NCBI GenBank assembly: GCA_050945135.1
Contig: JBMNSJ010000004.1
Location: 1 to 59,631 of the forward strand
Direction of reading: 5' to 3'
From: WRIS01 sp050945135
GTDB lineage: Bacteria; Actinomycetota; Coriobacteriia; Coriobacteriales; Eggerthellaceae
DNA: 59,631 nucleotides
The translations under genes were made by a program, and so were the position numbers. Every line of letters starts with the position of its first letter. The first letter of the stretch is position 1. The notes beneath the pieces were generated by a model that ran no database searches, was not told the DNA's origin, and saw nothing but the letters and a program-made list of their open reading frames with translations. Positions 33,456-42,838 of the stretch are shown here, piece by piece.

Positions 33456-34014
33456 AACCGACAGCACGGTGTTTCATTCCTGTCGCAGTGTTTTGTTGCA
33501 CTGAGAAAAAGTAGCGAGGAAGCTCGGGCGCGAAAGCGGAGTGAGGCCAGTTGCTCCCAAGATGGATAGATTCAGCTTTTCTTGGCAGATATTCTCGATA
33601 GTGCGTGAAAGAAAGACCATATAGTGCGTCAATTCCTGTTAAGTAAAAGGGATTCTTCAGATTTGTACTTTTGTTTCGCGCACTAACGCAAATTCGAGGC
33701 AGGGAGCTTATTTTTGGCGAAACATGTTGCGCGGGGTGTGGCATCTAAAGCAATCCTGCTACGCAAGTCAGCAGAAAGCGTAAAGGGAGCCGAAGCGGCA
33801 ATGAGCCAGCGTTACGCTGCTTTCCAGGCCATTGCACACGCACGTATGCCCACCTGCGCGAACCTAATCCAAGCGCTCGCATCTCGCTATTTCGGTGAAA
33901 AGCATAGCAATGCGCATAAAAAAGGCTACAATAGCAGCGTGTAATCCTTGCAGGCTTGGTAAAGGGAATCACATAAACGCATAAGACCGAGTCACAACGA
34001 AAAAAAGGAAAAAC
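33456..34014. other. Intergenic region after queT
   Basis: CGACAG (33459)/CTGTCG (33480) and CAGTG/CACTG near 33492-33509 are possible terminator hairpins without long T runs. TAGTGCGT occurs twice near 33597 and 33620. A TTG-initiated frame at 33714-33944 (76 codons, Ala-rich) has no family resemblance and was not called. TACAAT near 33925 may be the -10 of the next gene. Confidence 0.35.
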
Positions 34015-35322
34015 ATGAATCCGGTTATCGTTATTCCAACCTATATTTCTACTCGCCGTCGGAAAGAGGGAGGAAACCTTCTCACCACCTATGACCACAC
34101 TACTTCGCTCAATCAACCAGGTGAGCTGCCGCGTTGCCTGAAATCTTTGCAGCAGGTGAAAGACGTCGGGCAAATCATTTTACTCGTGGTGAGCGAGCCC
34201 TCTATCGAAGTGCAAGCAGCAGAAAAAGTGCAAGCAACCGCCGCGCAGTTTCCCGATTTAGACATCGTGGTGATTGGTGCTCCCGAGCATGCCCTTATCC
34301 AGCAGCGCATGGAGCAGCTAGGAGTTGGTAAGCTCAGCAAAGAAATTGGCCTTTCGGGATACGGCGCCATTCGCAACATGGGATTGCTTGCTGCAAATGT
34401 GTTAGGGTACGACGCTGTGGTCTTTGTTGATGACGATGAAATCATTGAAGATCCGAACTTTCTTTATAACGCAATGTATGGTTTAGGAAAGCTCACCAAA
34501 AAGGGTATTCCTGTTCTTGCTAAATCAGGCTTTTACTTCAATGCGGAAGGCAATTATCTTTCGATGAGCCAAGACAAGTGGTACAACCATTTTTGGCAGC
34601 AGGGCAAGGCCTTCAACAAGTGGATTTCGAAAGCAATGAAAGGTCCGCGTCTTTCTCGCTCAAACCATGTATGTGGTGGGTGTTTCGTTTTGCACAAAGA
34701 GGCGTTCAAGCGCTTGAGTTTTGACCCGTGGATTGCGCGCGGAGAAGATCTTGACTACATGCTTAACCTGCGTATGTACGGCTCCGATATCTGGTTCGAT
34801 AATCAGTGGTCGCTCGTTCATCTGCCGCCCGAAAGCGCAAGCGAAGGTACGCGATTCCGTCAAGATATCTATCGCTGGTTCTATGAGTTTCGCAAGATGG
34901 AATACAGCCGCACACAAATCGACCTTCTCCAGGTTAAGCCTTCATCGCTTGAGCCCTATCCAGGTCCCTTTCTTGAGCCAGGCATCGAGCGCCGTGTTCG
35001 ACTCACGGCGTTTTTGCGATCGCTTGCTCGTCCTGATAAGAAGGCTTATCGCAAAGCCGCGAAGGCAGCTACAGGTGAGGCCAAAACATATGCCGAACGT
35101 CACTGCTCGAACTACTTTGAATTCCAGTTTATTTGGCCAGAACTCATGGCTCGTATCGATGGCGACCAGATTCTTCAATCAGCTTTGCTTCAATCAGTCC
35201 AACAGCGTCAAACGGGCGTTGCACGATCGCAGCAGGCGTCTGTTCAGCAAGGACATGTTGACAGAGGCAGAGGTATCGATCCAGGAAGCACGAGTGAGAT
35301 TCGCCTGAATATCGCTGAATAA
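34015..35322 (+). CDS. Family 2-like glycosyltransferase
   Basis: A 435-residue cytoplasmic GT-A-fold enzyme, N-terminus VIVIPTYISTRR. The metal/nucleotide-sugar-binding acidic motif VVFVDDDEIIEDPN is near residues 139-152, and FDPWIARGEDLDYMLNLRMYG near 238-258 supplies the acceptor-side ED motif. No membrane segment is present. The C-terminal 60 residues are Gln/Ser-rich. ATG at 34015 follows AAAGGAAAAA. Donor and acceptor are unknown; the neighbouring permease and LytS/LytTR genes suggest an envelope function, which is weak inference. Confidence 0.82.
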   Translation: MNPVIVIPTYISTRRRKEGGNLLTTYDHTTSLNQPGELPRCLKSLQQVKDVGQIILLVVSEPSIEVQAAEKVQATAAQFPDLDIVVIGAPEHALIQQRMEQLGVGKLSKEIGLSGYGAIRNMGLLAANVLGYDAVVFVDDDEIIEDPNFLYNAMYGLGKLTKKGIPVLAKSGFYFNAEGNYLSMSQDKWYNHFWQQGKAFNKWISKAMKGPRLSRSNHVCGGCFVLHKEAFKRLSFDPWIARGEDLDYMLNLRMYGSDIWFDNQWSLVHLPPESASEGTRFRQDIYRWFYEFRKMEYSRTQIDLLQVKPSSLEPYPGPFLEPGIERRVRLTAFLRSLARPDKKAYRKAAKAATGEAKTYAERHCSNYFEFQFIWPELMARIDGDQILQSALLQSVQQRQTGVARSQQASVQQGHVDRGRGIDPGSTSEIRLNIAE

Positions 35323-35334
35323 GGCCTAGCTAAA

Positions 35335-36273
35335 ATGGATGTTTTCATAAGCTTTGCAGCCCCTGCATTGGTCGGCTTGATTGTCGGTCTTTTTTCGGGT
35401 TTGCTGGGCATTGGGGGAGGCACGGTTCTCGTGCCGGTGTTTCGCCTTGTATTTGGCATGAGTCCTTTGATGTCAGTGGCAACATCTCTGTTTACGATAA
35501 TCCCCACTTCGATTGCAGGTGCTGCTTCGCATGTTCGCAAGAAAACCGTGTTTGTGTCGCTTGGAGTTCTTCTTGGAGTAGCAGGAGCTTGTACTTCTCC
35601 TTTAGGAGTGTGGCTGGCAAACATTTCTCCTCCGTGGGCAATTATGGTGGCAGCCGCAGCGGTTATTGTGTGTGCCGCAATCAATATGCTGCGCAAAGCC
35701 CTGCAAGCAGAAACTTCCAAAAAAGCTGCAAGTTCTAAAACTGCACCCACGTCTTCTGCTCAAAGCTCTGCTCAAGCCTCTGCATTGGCCGAAGGCAGTT
35801 CTTCTCAATCCACTAAGAGTGCAGGTCCTGAAGCTGCTGCATCCGTTGAGACCCTTAGCGAACAACCCGAAACGCTCTCCCTTCGCAAAGACTTTAGTCG
35901 TAAGCACTGGATTATCTCCATCGCAATCGGCGCTATCGCAGGCCTTTTTTCTGGCTATGTAGGTGTGGGGGGCGGCTTCATTATGGTGCCGCTCATGCTT
36001 GCATTTTTGAATATGCCGATGAAAAAAGCTTCGGGAGCCTCTCTTGTTGCGGTGTGTATTCTTGCAATTCCAGGTGTAGTCGAGCATGGAATTCTTGGGA
36101 ACATCGACTATATGGCGGGCTTGTTGATTGCAGTTGGATCAATTCCCGGAGCCATAGTTGGGGCTCGGCTGGTAAGTGTTGTTCCCGAAAAGGCACTTCG
36201 TTTCATATTTACCGGTTTTTTATTGCTTGCCTCAGCCTTACTTGTATACAACGAATTCGCGATTATAGGGTAA
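35335..36273 (+). CDS. Sulfite exporter TauE/SafE family permease
   Basis: A 312-residue membrane protein built of two homologous halves, the TauE/SafE (DUF81) layout. Each half carries the glycine-rich motif: GLFSGLLGIGGGTVLVP near residue 17 and GLFSGYVGVGGGFIMVP near 203. The halves are joined by an unusually long hydrophilic linker of about 60 residues dominated by Ser, Ala and Glu. Members export sulfite, sulfoacetate or other small anions; the substrate here is unknown. It starts 12 nt after the glycosyltransferase. Confidence 0.9.
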   Translation: MDVFISFAAPALVGLIVGLFSGLLGIGGGTVLVPVFRLVFGMSPLMSVATSLFTIIPTSIAGAASHVRKKTVFVSLGVLLGVAGACTSPLGVWLANISPPWAIMVAAAAVIVCAAINMLRKALQAETSKKAASSKTAPTSSAQSSAQASALAEGSSSQSTKSAGPEAAASVETLSEQPETLSLRKDFSRKHWIISIAIGAIAGLFSGYVGVGGGFIMVPLMLAFLNMPMKKASGASLVAVCILAIPGVVEHGILGNIDYMAGLLIAVGSIPGAIVGARLVSVVPEKALRFIFTGFLLLASALLVYNEFAIIG

Positions 36274-36306
36274 GCTTAGAGAGAAATGAGATAGAGGGGG
36301 CTAGCG

Positions 36307-37632
36307 ATGCCGTTGCGCGATGGAAAAAGCAAACAAGACAGAGTGAATCGTTATTTTACGCTTGAGATGCTGATGTTTACGGTGGCAGTTATTTCTGGCT
36401 TAGTCTTGCTGTGGGGCCTCGCGCAGCAAACATATTCATTTTGGCTGTTACTAATTTCTGGCAGCATGGTAACTGTTTCGCTGGTTGTGGTTATCCGTCT
36501 CATTATGGATCCAGACAGCGTACGCGCACGTCAAACTGATGAAATGCTTAAGCTTGCCAGTCAGTCGCTTGCCTCGTTGAACGATGCGCTAAACAGAGAT
36601 TCCGCTCAAAAAATTTGCACGCTGGTTTTGCCTGCTACGGCGGCAACGGCTATCGTAATTACCGATCGCGAAAAGATTATCGGTTATGCAGGCTCTGAGC
36701 CAGAAGACAACAAGATTGGCAACTTAATTCGCACTTCAGCTACATTTGCCACGATAAACAATGGCGAGATGCGCGTCTTGTTCACGCCTGAGGAAATCGG
36801 TGTTAACCCAGCTAGAACCAAGGTTCGGGCAGCCATTATCGTGCCGTTGAAGCTTGGAGATAAAGTAATCGCAGCGGTGAAGTTTTACTATCGGCGCCCC
36901 AAGCATATTACAGAAACCCAAAAGTCAATCGCCCAAGGATTTGGCGAGCTTCTGTCTACTCAGATGGCAGCGTCTCAGCTCGAGAAACAAACGAAGCTTG
37001 CAACAAGTATGGAGCTCAAAGCCCTTCAAAGTCAGATTAACCCGCACTTTCTCTTCAACACTATCAACACGATCGCATCTCTCGTGCGTACCGATCCCGA
37101 TAAGGCGCGCGTTCTCCTGCGCGAGTTTGCTGTTTTCTATCGGCGCACTCTCGAAGACTCTTCCGACTTGATTATTTTTTCGCGCGAAATCGAGCAGACT
37201 ATGCGCTACTTCTCCTTTGAGGTTGCGCGTTTTGGCGAAGATCGAGTCAATATTGATGTAGACGTTGATCCCGCAGTTGAAGACATGATGGTGCCTCCCT
37301 TCTTGATTCAACCCCTGGTTGAAAATTCGGTGCGTCACGCCATGCCTTCTGAAGGAAGGCTCGACATCGAAATCATCGGCGAAATTGAGGGCAAAAATGT
37401 GCTGCTCCGCGTGCGAGACAACGGCGTTGGCATGAGCGAAGAGGCTTCCAAAAACATAATGAAGTCGAAGTCTAATAAGGGTCTCGGCATCGCCGTTCGC
37501 AATGTTCGTGATCGCATTCGAGGAATTTTTGGAGCCGATTCACGCATGGAAGTTGAAAGTGAGCTTGGCAAAGGTACCACAGTCACCCTTGTGCTTTCCG
37601 GTGCCGCTGAAAACATGAATTCAAAGGGCTAA
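36307..37632 (+). CDS. LytS-type sensor histidine kinase
   Basis: A 441-residue sensor. Two N-terminal transmembrane segments (about 19-38 and 46-66), a GAF-like region (about 90-210), then a His_kinase domain with QINPHFLFNTINTIASLV near residue 243 containing the phospho-accepting His. The HATPase domain has VENSVRHA (N box), RDNGVGM (G1) and NKGLGIAVRNV (G2). ATG at 36307 follows AGAGGGGG. The partner response regulator is 57 nt downstream. The stimulus is unknown; relatives respond to membrane or carbon status. Confidence 0.93.
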   Translation: MPLRDGKSKQDRVNRYFTLEMLMFTVAVISGLVLLWGLAQQTYSFWLLLISGSMVTVSLVVVIRLIMDPDSVRARQTDEMLKLASQSLASLNDALNRDSAQKICTLVLPATAATAIVITDREKIIGYAGSEPEDNKIGNLIRTSATFATINNGEMRVLFTPEEIGVNPARTKVRAAIIVPLKLGDKVIAAVKFYYRRPKHITETQKSIAQGFGELLSTQMAASQLEKQTKLATSMELKALQSQINPHFLFNTINTIASLVRTDPDKARVLLREFAVFYRRTLEDSSDLIIFSREIEQTMRYFSFEVARFGEDRVNIDVDVDPAVEDMMVPPFLIQPLVENSVRHAMPSEGRLDIEIIGEIEGKNVLLRVRDNGVGMSEEASKNIMKSKSNKGLGIAVRNVRDRIRGIFGADSRMEVESELGKGTTVTLVLSGAAENMNSKG

Positions 37633-37689
37633 CTTGTCCTATAATGGGGTAACATATTCACGCCCTTACTAATCGATTGGAGGAACATC

Positions 37690-38403
37690 GTGATTAAGGC
37701 AATCATCGTAGACGACGAGGCTCCCGCGCGGTCAGAACTAAAGTTCTTGCTTGACGAGCTTGGACAAACTGAGGTTGTTGCAGAAGCCGCCAGCGTCCGA
37801 GAAGCAATCGAAAAACTCAAAGAGGTTCCGTGCGATGTAATGTTCCTCGATATCAACATGCCTGAAGCAACTGGCCTACAGCTTGCAGAGGCTCTTCAGC
37901 GTCTGAAGTTTCCACCTGTGGTTGTGTTTATTACGGCTTATAGCGAGTATGCCCTCGAGGCCTTCAAAGTTAACGCCATCGATTATTTGGTAAAACCGGT
38001 TGAGGTAGACCGCCTGGCGCAAGCTATCGCGCGGGTTCGCGAGCATGTTTCACTGTATGCAAAGGCTCAGCGCTCTGAGCGAATTCCTGTTGAAAAGGGC
38101 GGCAAAAAGATACTCATCGGTATTGATAAGATTCGTTTCGTTATGGCGCGCGATGATTATGCTTATTTGCAAACCGACACCAATCGCTACTTCTCAACGG
38201 TCAGCTTGGCGCAACTCGAAAAACGCTTGGGTGGTCACGGGTTCTTCCGCGTACATCGTGGATACCTGGTTAACCTTTCTTCAGTTGAAGAGGTTGAGTC
38301 TGTTTCGGGCGGCACGCTGCTTTTAACGCTCAATGGGGTTGAAGAAAAGATTCCTGTTTCGCGTCGTCGTGTTTCTGCGCTGAAGAAGGCCTTGGGTCTT
38401 TAG
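37690..38403 (+). CDS. LytTR-family response regulator
   Basis: A 237-residue regulator. Receiver domain (1-120) with the acidic pair IIVDDEAPAR, the phospho-acceptor Asp in VMFLDINMP near residue 55 and the Lys of YLVKPVE near 101. The C-terminal LytTR DNA-binding domain spans about 137-235, with FFRVHRGYLVNLSSVEEVE. GTG at 37690 follows TTGGAGGAA. It forms a two-component pair with the upstream kinase. The downstream VanZ-RDD-NnrE gene is a possible target, but no repeat-type LytTR site was identified. Confidence 0.94.
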   Translation: MIKAIIVDDEAPARSELKFLLDELGQTEVVAEAASVREAIEKLKEVPCDVMFLDINMPEATGLQLAEALQRLKFPPVVVFITAYSEYALEAFKVNAIDYLVKPVEVDRLAQAIARVREHVSLYAKAQRSERIPVEKGGKKILIGIDKIRFVMARDDYAYLQTDTNRYFSTVSLAQLEKRLGGHGFFRVHRGYLVNLSSVEEVESVSGGTLLLTLNGVEEKIPVSRRRVSALKKALGL

Positions 38404-38517
38404 CTGCAAGGTGGGTACTTGCCCTGCAAATTTGATAAAAGAGCTTGTCAAAAGAGCCAGCCTAGGTGGTTTTAGGCAAGTATGCTTTCGAAGATGAAAA
38501 GTGGACATATCTAAATC

Positions 38518-40440
38518 GTGCAAGTTTACCTCAATGATATAGTTACCGCAGTATTCCTGTTTCCGTTTTTGTCACTTCTTATCACGGTTCCTTATATGGT
38601 GCATCAATATCGACGCTATGGCTCGATTCCTTGGTGGCGCAGCCTTTTGGTGTATCTGTTTGTCTTTTACCTGCTGTGCGCCTATTTTCTCGTGATTCTG
38701 CCTCTGCCAGAAAGTCGAACAGCTGTAGTTGCCTATGCTCAGCATCCACAGTTGGTGCCCTTTACCTTTGTCCAAAACATCATGGTGACCTCTGCGGTTG
38801 AATTGAATGATCCCTCCACATGGCTTTCGCTTCTTAAAAATTCGAGCGTGTATGAAGCGGTGTTTAATATGCTGCTCCTCATGCCTCTCGGAATGTTTCT
38901 CCGTTACTACTTCAGGCTTTCATGGTGGCAGGTGCTGCTTGCTGGTTTTGGCACGAGTTTGTTCTTCGAGATATCGCAGTTTACCGGCTTGTTCGGTTGG
39001 TATGAGCATCCCTATCGCCTCTTTGATGTGGATGATTTGATGACAAACACCTTTGGAGCGATGCTGGGTTTTTGGGTAATAGGACCCGCGATTCGATATT
39101 TGCCAAGCATCCGAATGCTCAATCAGGAAGCTCGTTTTGCAGGTACTCGGGTAAGCCTAACTCGACGCGTTCTTGCTTTCTTGATAGACATGGCTCTCGC
39201 AGGCTTGCTTGCTTTTCTTTTCGGGCTTGCTCTTGAGGCGTTCAGTTATCTTGTGCCAACACTCGAGCTCGGCCTTGCGAGAGCCGAGCTTCTCATAGTT
39301 AATCAGGCGCTTGCTTTGTTACTCGTGTTTGTGCTGGTGCCAATTTTGACGCAGGGGCAGACGCTCGGACACAAGCTGCTCAAACTAGTGATTGTCAGGC
39401 CTGATGCTTGTCCGGCAAGGTGGTATCAGATAGTTATCCGCTATCTTTTGCTATTTGTCATGGCGGCGCTGCCGTTTTGGACTCTAAGCTGGCTGACTTC
39501 TTTTGATGCAAGCTCGCTCGATTCGCTCTCGGAGTTTTCGTCCTTAGCTGTTGCCGTGCAACCGTTTCTGATAGTTTTTCTGGGTATCGGGGTGCTTGTG
39601 TGGGCAGCGACGCTGATAGTGCGTAACCTGCGTGCAAAGAAAGACAATCGCATTTTCGCGACACTCAACGAGCATATCAGCGGCACGCGTCTGATGACCA
39701 TAGATGGAGCAGAGGCGGTAAGGGAGCGCATAACGGTACTCCCTGTTTCTGATGTGGTATTGCTTGAGCATCTGATTGCAGAAAACGGAACACCACTGAT
39801 TGAGCTTATGGAGCAGGCAGGACATGCTGTGACGCAGGCGATTATCACACGAAACCCCGAGCCGGTTTCTGTGCTTGTCGTTTGTGGCACGGGCAATAAT
39901 GGTGGCGACGGGTGGGTTATTGCGCAAGATTTAGCCGAGAGGGGATATACGGTTTCACTTGTTTTGCCAAAGATGCCTGAGAAGATTGTGGCAGAGCCCG
40001 CCAGAACAAAAGCGCTCGAGGTTGCGTATGCTGCTCATAAGCAAGGTCTTCCTTTGCGCGTTGTGATTAACCCCAGCGCCGAGATTATGACGCATGAAGT
40101 TGAAAAAGCCGAAGTGGTCGTCGATGCTCTCTTGGGAACAGGCTTTTCAGGCTACGAAGTGAAGGAGCCTTATTCTTCTTGGATCTCTGTCATGAACAGA
40201 CATCTTAAGTTGCACAAGGATTCATTCCTGATAGCAGTTGATGTTCCGAGCGGATTTTCGGCTCAAACCGGAGAAGCAGCTAAACCGTGCATTGTTGCCG
40301 ATATGACTATCACCATGTTGGTGTATAAGCCGGGCTTGATTACGCAGAATGCAGCTCGGTACTGTGGCGTAATTGAATTAGCCCCTCTTGTAGAAACCGC
40401 ACCCTTTCTTAAGCGATTCCAAAAATCTCTCAAGGGCTAA
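38518..40440 (+). CDS. VanZ-RDD-NAD(P)H-hydrate epimerase fusion protein
   Basis: A continuous 640-residue ORF joining three modules. Residues about 1-205 are a VanZ-like membrane domain, with several hydrophobic helices and FEISQFTGLFGWYEHPYRLFDVDDLMTNTFGA in pieces near 160-190. Residues about 213-392 are an RDD domain (SLTRRVLAFLIDMALAG, GQTLGHKLLKLVIV). Residues about 395-640 are a complete YjeF-N/NnrE domain: IELMEQAGHAV, VVCGTGNNGGDGWV near 455-468, ALLGTGFSG, and AVDVPSGFSAQTG near 571. NnrE epimerises damaged NAD(P)H hydrate and is normally soluble and paired with the dehydratase NnrD. GTG at 38518 has a poor ribosome-binding site. Domain assignments are by motif; the purpose of the membrane tether is unknown. 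Confidence 0.85.
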   Translation: MQVYLNDIVTAVFLFPFLSLLITVPYMVHQYRRYGSIPWWRSLLVYLFVFYLLCAYFLVILPLPESRTAVVAYAQHPQLVPFTFVQNIMVTSAVELNDPSTWLSLLKNSSVYEAVFNMLLLMPLGMFLRYYFRLSWWQVLLAGFGTSLFFEISQFTGLFGWYEHPYRLFDVDDLMTNTFGAMLGFWVIGPAIRYLPSIRMLNQEARFAGTRVSLTRRVLAFLIDMALAGLLAFLFGLALEAFSYLVPTLELGLARAELLIVNQALALLLVFVLVPILTQGQTLGHKLLKLVIVRPDACPARWYQIVIRYLLLFVMAALPFWTLSWLTSFDASSLDSLSEFSSLAVAVQPFLIVFLGIGVLVWAATLIVRNLRAKKDNRIFATLNEHISGTRLMTIDGAEAVRERITVLPVSDVVLLEHLIAENGTPLIELMEQAGHAVTQAIITRNPEPVSVLVVCGTGNNGGDGWVIAQDLAERGYTVSLVLPKMPEKIVAEPARTKALEVAYAAHKQGLPLRVVINPSAEIMTHEVEKAEVVVDALLGTGFSGYEVKEPYSSWISVMNRHLKLHKDSFLIAVDVPSGFSAQTGEAAKPCIVADMTITMLVYKPGLITQNAARYCGVIELAPLVETAPFLKRFQKSLKG

Positions 40441-40474
40441 GACCTATTTCTTTCGTGGCGCTTGAACGCTTGGT

Positions 40475-40526
40475 GCGCCTGCCTCAACTAAAAAATAACG
40501 CCAGATTCTTTAGTTGAGGCAGGCGC
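40475..40526. terminator. Perfect 18-bp hairpin after the VanZ-RDD-NnrE gene
   Basis: The arms 40475-40492 and 40509-40526 are exact reverse complements with a 16-nt loop. No T run follows on either strand. CAATTAAA/TTTTAATTG near 40537-40556 is a second small stem. Either a strong terminator-like RNA structure or a small palindromic element. Confidence 0.5.
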
Positions 40527-40656
40527 GAAGGCCTTCAATTAAAGCAATTTTAATTGGGAAGCTTTGTTTTCCGCTTAAGTAAAGAACTGTGCCGCATATT
40601 TTAGTTGAGCTCTGTCTTGCGCGTTGTCCGCGCAAAAAAAGCCTGTAAAACAGATA

Positions 40657-40814
40657 TTTTGGAAGAGACGGCCCCTATTCCGGATTTAACCGATGCATTT
40701 CCCGCTTCATACCTAGCATGATTTTTTATGACCTGGCATTTCAGTGGAGCCGAAGTGCCCGATGCCCGGTATTCTCAATGAAAATTCCGGACTAGGGGCC
40801 ATCCCTTCCAAAAA
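40657..40814. repeat. Dispersed inverted-repeat element D, copy 1 (158 bp)
   Basis: The arms 40657-40687 and 40781-40814 are near-complementary over about 30 bp, including GGCCCCTA and TCCGGA. The arm core and the internal TATGACCTGGCATTTC (40728-40743) match a second element at 50855-51010, so this is a repeat family. No ORF; MITE-like. Confidence 0.75.
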
Positions 40815-40836
40815 AGAGCGATTTTTGAAATTAAAT

Positions 40837-41030
40837 GGTAGCGTCCCGGTAGCGTCCCGAATGTTGGTGTAAGAACCCCGCTTGAGAGGTGAGCCCGAAG
40901 GGCTCCCGAAAAAGCGACGCACCACCAAAAACGGTACGTGGCTGGAAAGGGCTCCCACCCTGAGAGTGACGATACCAGGTGGCGCCATGCCCCTCCCCGC
41001 TGATATTGCGGAAAAGCTGCTGTCATATCT
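40837..41030. mobile_element. IS-terminus-like remnant
   Basis: GGTAGCGTCCC is duplicated in tandem (40837-40847, 40848-40858). The second copy continues as CGAATGTTGGTGTAAGA, giving 25 of 27 matches to the sequence at 59535-59561. GAGCCCGAAGGGCTC near 40890 is a perfect hairpin. No transposase was recognised. The TTACACCAA-type end recalls IS256-family termini, from memory only. Confidence 0.45.
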
Positions 41031-41071
41031 TTCCTCTGCTAGAATAGGGAAACTTTAGCGAAAGAGGGAAT

Positions 41072-42793
41072 ATGCTTATTGGTGAAGTGGAAAAACTCTA
41101 TCCGTCGGCGAAAACCTTAGTAAAGAATAAGGTGGCAAGTCGAGTTCATGCACAAGATGCAAGCTTGTACGATTTTTCGGAAGAGGCACGCGCGTGTGCT
41201 GAGAATTTTATGGGATGGACTGATCTTGCGACCAACCCCCCCGTGTCGCTTGCGTCTATTAAGGAATTTGCAGAGGAAGTCTTTGCTTCTGGAATCAAGA
41301 CGGCAGTACTCATCGGTCAAGGCGGCTCAACGCAGGCACCTATGACCATCACAAAATATAACAAGAAGGATTCCGGACAGGTTTCTTTTCGCACGCTCGA
41401 TTCGGTTTCGCCAGTGCGTCTTCGCGCGATAATGGCTGAAGCAAAGCCGCAAGAGACGCTTGTTATCGTCTCGTCCAAGAGCGGAGGCACTATCGAAACA
41501 CGCCTCTCTTTCCAGGCGGTGCGCGCCGTGCTCGAAGAGAGTCTTGGCAAAGAGGAAGTGGTCAAGCATCTCGTTGCTATCACCGATCCACAATCTGAAC
41601 TCGAAAAGCAAGCGAAAGAAGAGGGTTGGCGCGGAGTGTTTTCTGGCGAGCCTTCGGTTGGAGGGCGCTTTTCGGCTATCTCAGTCTTCGGGTTAGTGCC
41701 GGCTGCTTTGGCAGGAATCGATATCGACGAGCTTATCGCGCACGCAGTAGATGCAGAAAATCGTTGCTCGGAAGATGCAATCGATAACCCCGCAATTGGT
41801 CTGGCGGCTTTTCTCTACGACAATTACCTGCTGGGACGAGATAAATTCAGCTTTTTCACGCCAAAGAGAGGGCGCGTATTAGGTCTCTGGATTGAGCAGT
41901 TGGTTGCAGAAAGTCTTGGTAAAGAAGGTAAGGGCATTCTGCCAAATATCGAAATCGATGCCTTACTTGCCTCGCATGATGCGGGCGATCGCGTTGCTAT
42001 TGTGTACCAAACACAAACCGACCTGTGGGATGAGCGCAAGAATTTCGAAATGAGTCTCGCATATATCAACAACGCAATTCCGCGAGTGAATTTTAAGATA
42101 GATAGTGTGGCCGAGCTTGCCGAGCACTTTGTTATGTGGGAGTACGCCACGGCAATGTGCGGCTATCTTATGAAGGTGTGTCCTTTTGATCAGCCAGACG
42201 TAGCTTCAGCAAAGGCGGTTGTCCTCGATATTTTGAGTGATGGCCAGCCAGAACCCGATTTCACCGACGATCATCTGGGGCCCATCCATACGGGAACAAT
42301 CGAGGTGAGCCTTGCTCCTTGTTTTGAGGGCATTGCAAATCTGAAAGATGCGCTGCGTGCCCTGCTTGGCAGCATCAGCCCTGGCGATTATTTTGCGCTG
42401 AATGCCTTTCTTCCTTTTGCAGGCGAGGGGCGTCGTGAGGCACTCGAGAATATTCGTAACTTTGTCGGCGACAAACGCGGGGTAGTATCGTGCCTCGAAG
42501 TGGGACCTCGTTACCTGCATTCAACGGGGCAGTTTCAAAAAGGTGGACCGAACACCGGTGTATTTTTGATTCTGTCGGCCGACGAACTGAAGGATGTTCC
42601 TCTAAAAGGAGAAGCTTCGAGCCTTGGATCCCTTGCAAAAGCTCAAGCTGCTGGCGATTTAAAAGTGTTAGGCGAGCGCAATCGTCGTTGCCTCCATATT
42701 CATCTACCAGATAATTCGGGTGTGACCCTGCGAGCTTTGTCAGACTTCGTGGTGCGTGTGCTTGAAGAGCTCGATCAGGAACAAACGGGCTAG
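41072..42793 (+). CDS. pgi: Glucose-6-phosphate isomerase
   Basis: A 573-residue phosphosugar isomerase interconverting glucose 6-phosphate and fructose 6-phosphate. SIS-domain segments include TAVLIGQGGSTQAPM, the phosphate-binding VIVSSKSGGTIETR and PSVGGRFSAISVFGLVPAAL. LGPIHTGTIEV and the C-terminal LHSTGQFQKGGPNTGVF are also characteristic. It belongs to the longer bacterial/archaeal-style PGI group rather than the E. coli type. ATG at 41072 follows GAAAGAGGG. TAGAAT at 41040-41045 is a possible -10. Confidence 0.9.
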   Translation: MLIGEVEKLYPSAKTLVKNKVASRVHAQDASLYDFSEEARACAENFMGWTDLATNPPVSLASIKEFAEEVFASGIKTAVLIGQGGSTQAPMTITKYNKKDSGQVSFRTLDSVSPVRLRAIMAEAKPQETLVIVSSKSGGTIETRLSFQAVRAVLEESLGKEEVVKHLVAITDPQSELEKQAKEEGWRGVFSGEPSVGGRFSAISVFGLVPAALAGIDIDELIAHAVDAENRCSEDAIDNPAIGLAAFLYDNYLLGRDKFSFFTPKRGRVLGLWIEQLVAESLGKEGKGILPNIEIDALLASHDAGDRVAIVYQTQTDLWDERKNFEMSLAYINNAIPRVNFKIDSVAELAEHFVMWEYATAMCGYLMKVCPFDQPDVASAKAVVLDILSDGQPEPDFTDDHLGPIHTGTIEVSLAPCFEGIANLKDALRALLGSISPGDYFALNAFLPFAGEGRREALENIRNFVGDKRGVVSCLEVGPRYLHSTGQFQKGGPNTGVFLILSADELKDVPLKGEASSLGSLAKAQAAGDLKVLGERNRRCLHIHLPDNSGVTLRALSDFVVRVLEELDQEQTG

Positions 42794-42838
42794 CTAAATA
42801 ATCTCGTAGGACTATCGTGATGAGCGGAGTTTTGTAGT

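Noticed and set aside
33714..33944. 76-codon TTG-initiated ORF
   Set aside because: Ala-rich, no recognisable family, weak ribosome-binding site; cannot be supported.
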